A stretch of DNA of 64,000 nt from Delia radicum (GCA_021234595.1 CM037855.1:2852001-2916000), one strand, 5' to 3'; shown: positions 24,026 to 34,362, counted from the first letter of the stretch. Translations and numbers: made by a program. The notes: generated by a model from the letters alone, not told the origin.

Positions 24026-25243
24026 AAATCCTTAACACGCGACTGCCACTTTATCGAATCCCTAGAGCACGGGTATTTTTTATATGCTAATGCCTATAAT
24101 CCATTATGGCGTGTGGGCTTCACAAGAGGCTTAAAACCAGTTGGACCCAGACATTGGAAAAAACCACAGAGTCTGAGAAGAGCTTGTTTTCTCTTTGTTA
24201 AAATAAATGCTGAGCATTTTGATCGTGACATGTTTACGACAACTACGACGACGACAACGACTACTACAACAACCACAACAACCAGGTCTACAAAAGTCCC
24301 GTCAATTAAAAACAACAGCAAAAATTCGGAGACATTGATGGTGGGAGAAGGTCATAAACGACAAGATTCCAAAGCTAGTATTATAGATAGTAATAATAAT
24401 TATAATAAAACAAAAAAATCAGGTGGTACTAATGGCCATAGGCATCGAGGAGATATGGAAGAAAGTATAAATAGTTCGGTGGGTGGTAGAAAAAAGAGTA
24501 TCGTAGATATACGATGGAAGGAAGGAAGAGATTTTACCAGACAGCAACATCGAAAAAGAAAACATCATACAAAACATGCTGGCGGTAAGCCGCTGCAACC
24601 AAAAAACTTAATACGACATGATCACAATAACCAGGGAAACGGAGAAGAGGCGGGGGCTAGAGAGCGACGGCGATATTATCAAAAAGAAGAAAAAATACGC
24701 AAAATGCGTTTAAAAAACCAAAGAACGCGAAAGCAATTAGATGACACACAACGTGCTGAGCCCCTGCCGAATGCCACAAATTCCGCTACACCCTCGGTGG
24801 CAGCCACTACACTAGCAGCTACCGCCTCTTTGGCTCCATCTGCCTTAAATATTGTAGCCATGTTGGCGGCAGGACGTCGCAAAAAAGGAAGGCGAAAGAA
24901 GCAAGCGGAAGCCAGCGATAGTCAAACGGCTGATCAGCAACAATCAATGGATTTACAATTAGTAGCTCAATCTCCGTTGCAAGCTCAAAGTCAATATGAT
25001 TTGGTGCAACCAGAAAATAGTTCAAATATCTTGCATAAACATCGTCACGAGCATAATTACCATCAAAAACAGGAACCAGTGAGTCGTCGTCGTCATTCCG
25101 CATTACCGGAATTTGCAGAGCAGCAACAAAACCATAAATACTCAAATAATTTAAATAATAAAGACAGTCATTTATATAGTAGTAGTAGTACCAGTAGTAA
25201 TAATAATAGTAATAATAGTAATAATTTAAATTCTAATTTTTAA
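24026..25243 (+). CDS. FGF8-like ligand, last FGF-core exon and basic tail (pyramus/thisbe type)
   Basis: Entering in phase 0, the exon reads 405 residues to a TAA at 25241. Residues 1-75 finish the FGF beta-trefoil: DCHFIESLEHGYF, then WRVGFTRGLKPVGPRHWKK and RACFLFVKI, matching FGF8 'DCVFTE', 'AFTRKGRPRKG' and 'VHFMKRL'. The chain then turns low-complexity: a run of 16 Thr (24238-24285), His/Lys/Arg-rich stretches with dibasic clusters (RERRR, GRRKKGRRKK) that could be convertase or heparan-sulphate sites, an Ala-rich patch, and a Ser/Asn run at the end. Fly pyramus and thisbe are likewise FGF core plus a long processed tail, of about 750 residues. With the upstream exons the model reaches about 500 residues at this stop; I think the stop is not the true end (see 25260-26342). 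Known role of the family: Heartless receptor ligand. Confidence 0.88.
   Translation, partial: KSLTRDCHFIESLEHGYFLYANAYNPLWRVGFTRGLKPVGPRHWKKPQSLRRACFLFVKINAEHFDRDMFTTTTTTTTTTTTTTTTRSTKVPSIKNNSKNSETLMVGEGHKRQDSKASIIDSNNNYNKTKKSGGTNGHRHRGDMEESINSSVGGRKKSIVDIRWKEGRDFTRQQHRKRKHHTKHAGGKPLQPKNLIRHDHNNQGNGEEAGARERRRYYQKEEKIRKMRLKNQRTRKQLDDTQRAEPLPNATNSATPSVAATTLAATASLAPSALNIVAMLAAGRRKKGRRKKQAEASDSQTADQQQSMDLQLVAQSPLQAQSQYDLVQPENSSNILHKHRHEHNYHQKQEPVSRRRHSALPEFAEQQQNHKYSNNLNNKDSHLYSSSSTSSNNNSNNSNNLNSNF
24235..24285 (+). repeat. ACN triplet repeat coding poly-threonine
   Basis: About 16 consecutive ACN codons (acg, aca, act, acc mixed) lie immediately after the FGF core, at the start of the tail. The mixed codons show purifying selection or age rather than a fresh pure microsatellite expansion. 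Length variation between individuals would be expected. Confidence 0.85.
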
Positions 25244-25259
25244 GTTCTAATCTTAATGA

Positions 25260-26342
25260 TATGTTAATGCAATACCTGCCTTGCCAAAAAAATACTTGTC
25301 GAAAAATATTATTAAACATAATAATGAATATTTAATACAACAACAAAAACATAAACTAACTAAACGAAGCTTGACTGATTTTAATACTAAAGTTAATCAT
25401 TTTAGTCATCCTGCCCTAAATTTAAAAAAACTTCCGCAAAACCAGCAACAACAGCAAATTCGCAACGATAATAATAATAATAGTAATTTTAATAAAATGG
25501 ATAATATATCTCCAATACAACAAAAATCGAACATTAGATCTAAACAAAATAGTCATACTAGTAGTCACAATTTTTACAAAATTCCTTTAATAGTTTTAAA
25601 ATCGAAAACTGACAAAAGTGAGACAAATAATGACGATGATAGTGACAGTGGCATAGATTATGACTATATTTATAAAAAATACAATTCCAATAGACTTTTA
25701 GATAATAATAGCAATAGCAATAAAATAAGAGACAATAATTTTCAGCAGGAGCATTTGGTAAATCGCTTTAAGCTAATTTATCTAGATCGAATAAGAAGAC
25801 ATAATTTTAATTCTAATAACAAAATTAGTAATACAAATGAGCAGCATTATTATAATAAATCTCCTATTAGTGGTAGTAGTACAACAACAACAGCAGCAGC
25901 TTCAAATATTAAAGTAAATCGTAATCGTAGTTATTTACGTAGTCGTCGTAGTACTACTAAAACTAATAGCAGCAGTAGTCATAAACGTAGTAGAAGAAAT
26001 ATTAATATTATTATGTTGAAATATAGTACTAGAAATAGTAGTGGTAGTAATGTGCTTGAAAACAATAATTATAATAATGACATTGTCAATATTAGTAATA
26101 ATATTTATAATCAATTCAAATTGAAGGCAAAAACTTCTGCTTATCGCAATAGGATTTTTCTAGGTCAACAGCAAGAACATCTTATTAATAGCAATCCTAA
26201 TAAGAATTATAATTATGATGATAAAAATGATAATGATGGTAATGAAAAATTTAAAAGAATCCAAAATAAATATGAAAAAATTATAGTACAATACAGATCT
26301 GTAGTTTATTTATTGATAAATTTTTTCATTTTTCAAGGGTAA
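25260..26342 (+). CDS. Probable C-terminal part of the FGF-like ligand, separated by frame breaks
   Basis: A frame of about 360 codons without a stop in DNA of about 75% A+T; at that composition a stop is expected roughly every 11 codons, so this is coding or very recently was. Composition matches the preceding tail: Asn, Ser, Gln, Lys and Arg runs, an acidic patch (DDDSDSGIDYDYIY), basic patches (RSRRSTT, KRSRRN) and no other domain. It begins 17 bases after the stop of the preceding frame. One extra T in the T5 run at 25237-25241 and one extra A in the A7 run at 25286-25292 would make a single frame; both are missing bases in homopolymers. Joined, the whole protein would be about 870 residues. 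Alternatives: a real truncation, or an intron I could not fit in phase. Confidence 0.65.
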   Translation, partial: YVNAIPALPKKYLSKNIIKHNNEYLIQQQKHKLTKRSLTDFNTKVNHFSHPALNLKKLPQNQQQQQIRNDNNNNSNFNKMDNISPIQQKSNIRSKQNSHTSSHNFYKIPLIVLKSKTDKSETNNDDDSDSGIDYDYIYKKYNSNRLLDNNSNSNKIRDNNFQQEHLVNRFKLIYLDRIRRHNFNSNNKISNTNEQHYYNKSPISGSSTTTTAAASNIKVNRNRSYLRSRRSTTKTNSSSSHKRSRRNINIIMLKYSTRNSSGSNVLENNNYNNDIVNISNNIYNQFKLKAKTSAYRNRIFLGQQQEHLINSNPNKNYNYDDKNDNDGNEKFKRIQNKYEKIIVQYRSVVYLLINFFIFQG

Positions 26343-26420
26343 GTATAAAAAAAAACGCCCCCTCTTCACAATGACCCATTTAATTTTAAACGAACAGTTG
26401 AGTTTAAATTTTATATAAGA

Positions 26421-26450
26421 AATAAAAACAAATTCCTTAGCGAAAATAAA
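26421..26450 (+). other. Candidate polyadenylation signals
   Basis: Two AATAAA hexamers (26421 and 26445) occur about 80-110 bp after the stop at 26342. In AT-rich DNA this hexamer is common by chance, so the support is positional only. Confidence 0.25.
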
Positions 26451-26515
26451 GCTAAGACATTGTATGAGCTAAAGTAAAAAAACTTAATGAAATTAAGTAT
26501 TTGAGTAAACTTTAA

Positions 26516-27000
26516 CCCTTTGACGACCAATGGTTAGTATATGTCTCAATTTTAGCTTTTTTCTATTTTAGTTAACGAATTGTAGGACTATTTAACAAAA
26601 TTTGTTGTGATCGATACTAGAGAGATGCAGTTTTTTAGGGCTACGTATAAATTGTACTCTGATAATTCCAGAGACTAACGAAGTCAAACTTAACTCAAAA
26701 TTTAAAATTTTATGATTTAATTATTTTTTAACGTTTTTGTTTTTAGTTTTTTAATTTTTAAAATTAGATTTTTAATCTATACTAAAATTCTTATTATTTT
26801 GGATTAGACATAATTTAAGACATAATATATATAAAATTTTGACAAAAATCTTTGCCCATTCAGGAGCGATAGTCCATTAATGTTTTAACTTTAGTTTAAT
26901 AGTTCTCCGATAGGGGGAGTAGCAAATCGAAAAAACAGAGCCTTAGGCCCAAGTCTCTGTGAAGTTTCGTCAACAAATCTTTAGCTCGGTCGTCAAAGGG
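26516..27000. mobile_element. piggyBac-type MITE with TTAA duplication
   Basis: The 485-bp element has ends CCCTTTGACGACC and GGTCGTCAAAGGG in perfect inversion and is flanked on both sides by TTAA (26512-26515 and 27001-27004). TTAA targeting with termini beginning CCC is the piggyBac signature. There is no transposase frame, so it is non-autonomous. It lies just beyond the 3' end of the FGF gene model. Confidence 0.87.
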
Positions 27001-27204
27001 TTAAAACAACTTATACATCCTACAAAATACGACTGCTTTCTTGTTGCCGTAATTCGGATCACTACTTTTTATAGTCGTATAAATTCTGATTTAGCATATT
27101 CGTTCTAAACAAACCATACCTCAAATTGAAGAACCTTATTCTAGTATTCAAATGTTTGCAACTATCGTACCAAAATTACATATTCTAAACCATTTCTACA
27201 CTAA

Positions 27205-27475
27205 GAAAAATAGCTACCAAAAATGTTGCTGTTATTACGGGAAATTAACTATTTTGAGCAATGTAGTATTTTTTTTTGGTAAATTTAGCAACACATAAAA
27301 ACAACTTTGTTTTTAACTTTCAATTTCCTTATTTAACTCTGTAATAAAAAATTGTATTTGTTTAAAATATATGTATTTTTTTGTGATTACCAACATTTTT
27401 TGCTAAATTTAGCAACTGGTTTTCTAAAATAAGTAATATATTTTGCTAAAAACAGCAACAAAAAGTGTATAGTAT
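27205..27475. repeat. Family F-related repeat
   Basis: Text such as 'aaaaatagctaccaaaaatg', 'tttagcaaca' and 'gctaaatttagcaactgg' resembles family F but boundaries are unclear. Confidence 0.4.
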
Positions 27476-28331
27476 ACGGATCGGCTCAGAATCCTTTTTT
27501 GTACTGTTTTGAATAGTTCATGTTTTTGGATTGTGATTTTTTATAAATAGACCCACATGTGTTCCACAACATATTTTGGGACTCTGTGTGAATGTAGTTT
27601 AAAAATAGAGGTTTTTAGGTTTTTAATCTTCCGTTACGAATTCCAACCAATTTATTTTCTATGTGTACAACTTTTAAATTCGAATATTAGCTCGAATTTA
27701 GCATTTCCTTAAAACTCTATTTAGTGACATTTTTTTGATATAACATTTGTTTTTAAAGAGACTTCAGTTACATGACACATGGGGACGATTTCCTTGTTAT
27801 ATGACCAGGGGATTTTAATCAGGTCTCTTTGCAGATCTTTAAGAGAAAATATTAGATAATCTGCCATAATTCAACGACAAATGAGAGTCATTAAAGGAAA
27901 TTGAAAAGAAAAAGTTAATAAAATTGCGTTTACCAACAAAAAACTAAAGTTAAAACAAAAAAAAAAAAATTAATTATTTATTAATAATTTCACTACGATT
28001 TTTTATAAGAATAATAAGAAAAACGCTGTTTTTATATTTTAAATTTCCTTCACCTGCTTTTTCGTGACAGGAAATCGTCGGACCGAGTACACATACAAAT
28101 TTAAAGAGATTGAATTTGCAGACATTTTTGGCTTGGAATCTCTTTAGCCTGTATGTGTTGATAAGCTAAAGCCAAGTAAAATTAAAGGCTTCAGTTTCGT
28201 GGCAGTCAAAAAGAAACAGATTTTGTGTTTAAATAATAGTCCCACTAATTTTGTTACTATTTGGTGGAAACAGCTTTACAACATAGTTGACATTTTTTTT
28301 ATATTTAAATGTTTAACCATGATGTATATAG
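27476..28331. other. Non-coding DNA
   Basis: No gene or well-defined repeat recognised. It is slightly less AT-rich around 27760-27850 and 28060-28160. Confidence 0.4.
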
Positions 28332-29588
28332 ATTAGGGTGTCCCAAATGTCCCAAATGTCTGTTTTTTACTCAAGCTTAATTTGAATGCTTATGGGGTAA
28401 CGTATTTTTTGAGATTTTTTTCAGATTTTTTAGAAGAGGTTTAAAAGTCGCGCAAATAGATTTTCCCCCAGAAATCGGGGTTTCTGGACATTTTCGAAAT
28501 TATACTTATAACTTGGTCAACAATTTTATTAGCTTCTGTGTCAGCATTTTAAAGAAAATGTTCAAACTTTATTTTTATGTGCTTAACCATAAGTTTCGGC
28601 AATGCTTTTGTATATTTACGCACCTTATATTACTTTTTTTCTCGTAATTTTTGAATTAATTTTGAAAATAACGCTTATAATATTTAAAATATCTACGAAG
28701 ATTGAAAAAACTATGTTGCAGTTTACAAGACTGTTAAATTCTAAATAATTTTGTAAAAAAATATTTTGAATTTGCTCTTTTTGCTCCAAAGTTTTATCCT
28801 TTAAATCTTTGTACCTATTGTATAAAACTAATAATATTATAAGATCTTTTAAATCGGATAAGCTTTAAACTTTGAATTTTGAATGACGGATTCGCCATTT
28901 TTTATATTTGATACCTTGAGCGTAAAAATAAGTACTAACTGGAAAAATTTCATAATTCAAAGTAAAAGGGGTACTTGAATGAATTTCTACTCTCACTTAC
29001 TCAAGTTCAGAAGAGAAAAATTCCACTCACTCACAATTACTCACGAACATTTTTTCTAAACACTCACTAACGCTCACATGAATAAATAAATTTTGTTTGC
29101 CAAAATTCTAGTCAAGCACACGCACAAAGAATTTTTTCCTACTCACACTCACTATTGCTGCAGTGTACAAAGTACAATTGGGTTTCGCGTGATTCCCGTG
29201 AATCAAGCAAAGTTATGTTCACGCGCCCATCTCTAATTCGTGGCTTAAAGCAAATCCGATGCAAAACTGTTAAACAGCTTATAAAATTCTTAGTTTTATA
29301 AAAAATGATTTAGAACTCATCTAGTTTTTTTAGTTTATGCACATAAAAATAAAATTTTGATATTTTTCTTTAAAAATATTGACTTAGAAAATTTTGCTTA
29401 TTGACCAAGTTATAAACAAAATTAAAAACGTCCAAAAACAGCCGATTTTTTTGGGAAAATCGACTTCTAAACCTCTTCCGAAAAATCTGAAAAAAAAAAT
29501 CTTAAAATAACTTTACCCCATAAATATTCAAATTATGCTTGAGCACCCATAAAAATCGAAAAACAACAACATTTTGGGATACACTAAT
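28332..29588. mobile_element. TIR element of about 1.25 kb with long inverted arms
   Basis: The left end 'attagggtgtcccaaatgt' matches the reverse complement of the right end ('acattttgggatacactaat'). The arms continue as inverted repeat for some 250 bp: 'tatggggtaa', 'gagattttttt.cagatttt', 'agaagaggttta', 'gaaatcgg', 'ataacttggtcaa', 'atttttatgtgc' appear in both. The middle (28985-29232) is occupied by a family G repeat. No transposase frame remains. Confidence 0.75.
28985..29232. repeat. Family G repeat inside the TIR element
   Basis: 'cactcactcacaattactca' and 'actcacactcactattg' words, and the terminus 'cgcgcccatctcta'. Related to 2140-2262. Its position between the arms of the 28332-29588 element indicates a nested insertion. 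Confidence 0.5.
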
Positions 29589-29787
29589 ATGGATACACAA
29601 AAATTTTTCATTTGCTATAAAATATTTTACTGTATCACTAGGACATTATAGACTTTAAGAGTAAATCAATGACATATCTGGCTTAAAAGTAATGCAACGT
29701 TTTCTTTTTCTACGAATTTATACGTTGACACTAAAGATCGATTAGTGATTTATAATATTCCGAAATACATGCTTAATTCTACTTAAA

Positions 29788-30007
29788 TACCCAGCAAACA
29801 CTTGTATGCCAAATAATGATTATAATTGAGCACTTTCATCGATGAATTTAACATTGTCTTGTCATAGGACAACTGCTAAACAACTTCTTAGTAATATTAA
29901 ATGCTTAAACAACTTCCAAAGAAGTTGTTTAGGCAGAAAACTTCCAAAGAATGTTAAATTCATAGAGGAAAATGACAAATTAGAAGAACAAAAATGTTTG
30001 CTGGGTA
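29788..30007. mobile_element. MITE with CCCAGCAAACA ends
   Basis: Ends TACCCAGCAAACA and TGTTTGCTGGGTA are perfect inverted repeats and are flanked by TTAA (29783-29786 and 30009-30012, each one base out from the palindrome). An internal palindrome ('caacttccaaagaagttg') lies at 29908-29925. TTAA flanks could mean a piggyBac-like element but the ATA before CCC is unusual. Related 'gctgggta' and 'cccagtaaaa' ends occur near 61087 and 57810. Confidence 0.7.
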
Positions 30008-31164
30008 TTTAATTTATATTTTGCGCAAATAGTTTTATTTATAGAAAAATCTGTGAAAGATTTTCAGCGTTTCAATACTACATGCTTTATTTAATACTCG
30101 TAAGTAAGTATTTTGTTGAGATGTGGCAAGCTTAAAAATCGATAATAACATTTGAAAATTAATAACAAATGGAAAAATGTCAATCGTTCAAAAAATGTAT
30201 TTAAACAATTTGACAAATTGCCAACTACGCAGGTGGTTAAACTGGTCGGTCTCCAAATGTTTAAGCAGCATCTAACATAAATATGTTTGTCCGTTCGTTT
30301 GTTGGTTGGTTCATTTGTACGGGTATGTCAGTCAGTATGTTTTTATGGTGTGAAGGCAACATCAACATAATGTAAATAAACAACTCAAAGCTTAAGCAAC
30401 ATTTTTGTTTTGAATTTTTGTGAAAAAAATAAAAAAAAAATAAAATCTTCAATATCTTCTTAATTATTTACATAATTTCTCACCTTTATAGCATTTGTAT
30501 GTTAATATAAATTTTTGTCATACTTTTAGTTATTGTTATTTTTTTATTTTTAGTTCAAAACTATTAAACTGAGTTTAATTCCCACTCACACGCCCTTTTT
30601 TTCGCTTCTTAAAAAACCAAAAAATAATGCACTTAAAAGATGTAAATATGTTATATACAGTATTGGTGTTAAGTCATTAGAACAAATCATATTTATTTAA
30701 AACAAGATTTTTAAAATAATTCTTTTATCGAAGGTTAGGTATAAATCTTTCTTTATAGTTAATACAAAAATAGCCAGTTTTACAAATTCTGAATTAGTTT
30801 TTTTTCAAAATTCTCTTTTTTAACTTCTTCCATTTGACATTTTCAAATTAAATTAAATTTTAGATAATTTTTCCATACTTTAATTAACCCGACTTACAAA
30901 ACTTTTCATTCATGATGAAAAGGGGGTAAATACTCCCCTTTAGAGTCTTTCCGTAGAAATTTCAAACAACCCGGTCTAATCGGTTGTCTACGCGAGTTTG
31001 TGGAAAATATTCGTTAAATATTGTGTTTCGCAAATATACAAAAAGAACTTAAATATTCGAACTCATGTATTAGTTGTCATTTAGTGGGATAACTAGGTTA
31101 TATGTATGGTTGATGTTTGCATGGGAATGTCACTTCTTTCAAAACGTGTTCTGAAGATGGGAAA
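30008..31164. other. AT-rich non-coding DNA
   Basis: No supported gene. A GTTS-type simple repeat ('ccgttcgtttgttggttggt') is at about 30290-30312. Confidence 0.5.
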
Positions 31165-31330
31165 AAATCCCGAAATAGATCTATCAACACATTCCTGAAA
31201 GTGTTCAAATTATAAATTTGAAAACGAAAACTATAGATTATCCTAATAAAGAAATATAGAGTATGGTCTTGAACTTGAATAATTTTCATTTTCATTGCTC
31301 AATTAAAGGTCGAAAAAACATAATTTTTAA
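31165..31330 (+). repeat. Family E repeat, copy 2
   Basis: Strong similarity to 9540-9725: 'cccgaaatagatctatcaac', 'acattcctgaaagtg', 'aaactatagattatcctaat' and 'gaacttgaataattttcatt'. Followed at 31330 by 'aataaaaattatatcaaa', which also occurs beside the third copy near 55845. Confidence 0.7.
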
Positions 31331-31938
31331 TTTTAATAAAAATTATATCAAACTTATTTAAAATATTTTCACCATTAATTGCTAATATTACAACTAGAGG
31401 GCGCTTTAAAGGCAATGTGAAGCATTGCCTTAAAGCATTGTTTGGCTAAAATATGTCCAGCGCGTGTCCTTAATGAAAAAAATATCTTGTACTACTGACT
31501 TGACCACTATACTGTATTGAATATATGCAAGTTTAATGCACCCAGGGGGGGTTCTACTTAACATATTATTTTGTATCGATAATTTATAGCATTTTAATGA
31601 GTTCCATGAGGTTTTCTTAAATTTTCTCCTTAAAATTAACATCTCTAATTTTGTTTGAAACATAAATCTGTTACGTTGTTAACGTGGAAATCAGTGATGG
31701 TTGGATTGTATGGTGTTGACCACTGCTTTATTGTTGTTGCTATTGTTTTGTAATTTTGTCTCTATGTTTCGAGATGATTTTTTACGGTATACTGTGGCAT
31801 ACACTCAAATAAAAAATTTAGTAGAACGTTCTATAGCCAAATTTATATTTTATGTACTAATTTAAAAACAAAATAATTTTTTAATAAAAATATTCCTATT
31901 TTATATTTACAAATTACCAATTTTTCACTTTTCTAATA
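31331..31938. other. Non-coding DNA with a family L fragment
   Basis: Near 31383-31410 'ttgctaatattacaactaga' and 'gagggcgc' match family L (compare 60285-60310). Nothing else recognised. Confidence 0.4.
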
Positions 31939-32005
31939 ACACTGTGCATCAAATTTAGGATCACCGATTGTATCCTAAATGGAAACAAAAAAAAAGAAAG
32001 TATAC

Positions 32006-32146
32006 TACACTGATATAATTATCTGCATGATACCAATGAAATTGTGCATTAGATTTATGAAATGTCACTGTAATTCGTCCATTAACACTGTTCATTAAGT
32101 GAATGTAGTTTTTCATAAAATTTTCTGAAAAAATGTTCTCTGTGTA
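32006..32146. mobile_element. Family A MITE nested in the left arm
   Basis: 'acactgatataattatctgc' at the left and 'aaaatgttctctgtgta' at the right are the family ends. It interrupts an arm whose mate near 33407-33425 is continuous, so it inserted later. Confidence 0.65.
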
Positions 32147-32267
32147 TCAGTAGATCAAAACCCTCAAATGGTTTTGAAAACTTAGCTCGGGTATCAGTTT
32201 TACGGCCTTTTTAATTTCCCCTTCTTTATCGTCAATTTTACGATTTTTTAAAGTGCTGCAGACTATT

Positions 32268-32716
32268 CTTGGATTGATTCTTATAGGACTTTTTGTGAGG
32301 AGGCAAATGGAGTGAGAGAGACTGATAGAGTCTGTAAAATCTTTCAGAAAGATAATAATAATACAGCAAAGCTTGACTCTCTCAGGAAACCTGATGGTAC
32401 CTTTACGTACAACCAACAGAAAGTGAATGATATTATATTCTCCACAAACTTTCCGGGATGCAAAGTGACGACGGCGGTAAGGAATGCTATTGAACTACCT
32501 GTTGCTGGTACAACGCAAAGTGACTGGGATATAGCATCTAGGACAGTAAAGTATGCGTTTTCCTTCTTTAATGACTTTAAATCCCCAGGCCCAGATGGTA
32601 TATATCCTATCATGCTAAAGAGGGGCGGGGATATCCTGGTAACGGTCTTAGGGTCCGACCGTTATTTTTGGCCATCTTATCCCATGGATATGTTCTGTCA
32701 TCCTGGTGCCATGTAA
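32268..32716 (+). pseudogene. Non-LTR retrotransposon ORF2 remnant: start of reverse transcriptase
   Basis: Reading from 32268 the frame gives SWIDSYRTFCEEANG, then KPDGTFT and KSPGPDGIYPIMLKRG. The order 'W..FC...N', 'L..PDGT.T' and 'SPGPDGI.P.+L' is the linker and first reverse-transcriptase block of Jockey-superfamily LINEs. The frame ends at 32716, and a shifted frame continues with KVVFIPNPGKEDYT, the next conserved RT block. The remaining catalytic YADD region is missing: the sequence jumps to the RNase H/C-terminal part at about 32870. So it is a dead, internally deleted copy. Confidence 0.8.
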
Positions 32717-32859
32717 AGGTGGTTTTTATTCCTAACCCTGGGAAGGAAGATTATACTCTGGCGAAAAGTTTTAGTTTCCTTTCTGCTGAAAAGTCTTAAA
32801 CGAATGGTGGAGAAATTCATTCGGTCAAAAACATTGTTCCGAAACCCTCTTAATTGTCA

Positions 32860-33295
32860 ACAACATGCACGATACCTACTAAGTTTAAGTAAAGTTGACT
32901 GTCATAGACTTACTGACCTAAACCTGATAACGGGACACAATACTTGTACTCATCATATGACGAGGAATGGGCATTGTTAACGACCCATTGTGTGTGTCAT
33001 TTCTGGAGGATGAGGACACGACGAAACACTATGTATGTAGCTGTCCGGCTTTCTCTAGGACCAGACAACGCATTCTGGGTGACGACGTTTTGTTTATGGA
33101 ATCTGTTCATAAGCTTCCGCTGCCTGATTTTCTCAAATTCATAAGGAAGACTGGGAAATTCTAGGCGGGGACTACGAAATTTTTCTTTTTGTTTAGATCT
33201 TTTTTTTCTATCTTTAATTTTTTTTTTTTTTTTATTTTTGTCTTCCTTAATTTCTCTTTTCTGGGTATGGTGCACTAAATAAACATTTGAATTTT
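32860..33295 (+). pseudogene. Same LINE: RNase-H end, CCHC motif and 3' tail
   Basis: About 32875-32965 reads HRLTDLNLITGHNTCTHH, the conserved 'TGH..L..H' segment. After frame shifts, 32967-33164 reads DEDTTKHYVCSCPAFSRTR, the C-terminal zinc-knuckle region, ending in LPLPDFLKFIRKTGKF, a usual LINE C terminus. The 3' end shows a 'tttgaattttgaatttt' tail at 33280-33301. It is colinear with the RT fragment after a deletion of roughly the core RT domain. Confidence 0.75.
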
Positions 33296-33463
33296 GAATT
33301 TTCATCCCTAATGAAAAAATTATCAAAAATAGCCAACGTTAAAAGGCTTTACAAATTTATTTCGAGCTAAACTGTCAAAACGCTTGGGGGTTTTGATCTA
33401 CTGATAGTCTACTTTTATTTCCCGTTATTTTCGTTAAGGATACAATTTCTTGTTGCACAGTGT

Positions 33464-34362
33464 AATTACATACACGTTTTACTAAAGTTAGCTAAACGGT
33501 CTGCTGGTCTGAAAATAGTTTTTTTTTTTTGTAAATTTACAAAATTTTCTGTAACTTTTACAGACTTTTTTATATGAGTTTACAGAGTGTGTTATGGGTT
33601 ATTTTAATGACTCTTTGACTGAATGCTGGGTTGATGAATCTGTTTCTTTCTTTTTCCTCCACTTCTTCATTTTAATTATGAAAAGAAAACAACTGTGTTG
33701 AAAGTCATTTATTGGATTTGAAATTAATAACATCATGATGAAAACTTCGAAATGAAAAGATGAAAAGACTTTAAGAAAGAATGTTTGGTTTATATTGTTT
33801 GTTTGTACAGATACATATTTGTTTTGTTTAAAGAACAGTAGATAGATAGAAAGATACTTTACTCACTTACTTATTTATGATGAAGTTTGCTTTTCTTCTT
33901 CTTCTACTTCTTAATCTTTCTAACGTTCATACCTAAAAGATCATTAATTTCATAATGATTAGTGGTTAACTGTGAATTCTAACGAATTGAAATGTATATT
34001 ATACATACAAACGTACAAACAAACACTCATACCCAAATACAGTCCTTATTTGGCTTAAAAGAAATGAACAAGTTGCCATCATTTATTTATGTTCTTTTCA
34101 AGATATTTTTATATTTTTTTAATATATATTATTTTTTTTGTTAAATTTTCAAAAAAAAAAAATCAAGTTTAGCAGTAAAAAATGTTGACGCCATGGCGTT
34201 ATTATTATTAATAATACAGACTAGAAAATACAAAAAAAAAAAAAATATGACTAATATATTTTTATTACTACCATCTAACATATCAATCTATCTGTTCACA
34301 TTTAACGTGGGTGTTACTTTTTTTACATTTCAAATTTTTTTTAAGCAACTTTATATTTAAAC
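33464..34362. other. AT-rich non-coding DNA
   Basis: No supported gene. A (CTT)n-like tract is at 33890-33915. Confidence 0.5.

Larger units (their letters stand above)
31939..33463. mobile_element. Nested DNA transposon holding a LINE fragment and a MITE
   Basis: Outer ends ACACTGTGCA and TGCACAGTGT are inverted, and the arms continue: left 'attgtatcctaa' pairs with right 'ttaaggatacaat', then 'tatcagtagatcaaaaccc' (32145) with 'gggttttgatctactgata' (to 33406), extending to 'ttagctcg'/'cgagctaa' (32189 and 33363). The left arm is split by a family A MITE (32006-32146), and the space between arms holds LINE sequence (32268-33295). So there were at least three events. No transposase of the host element is left. 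Confidence 0.72.

Noticed and set aside
24094..24321. Minus-strand frame with a long poly-valine run
   Set aside because: It is the reverse reading of the poly-threonine triplet repeat in the FGF exon.
25079..25405. Intron from a GTGAGT donor at 25079 to 'cattttag' at 25405 joining the two tail frames
   Set aside because: The donor leaves phase 0 but the acceptor would need phase 2, so the frames do not join; homopolymer undercalls fit better.
32997..33326. Minus-strand Lys-rich frame of 109 codons
   Set aside because: Antisense of the LINE C terminus and its T-rich 3' UTR.
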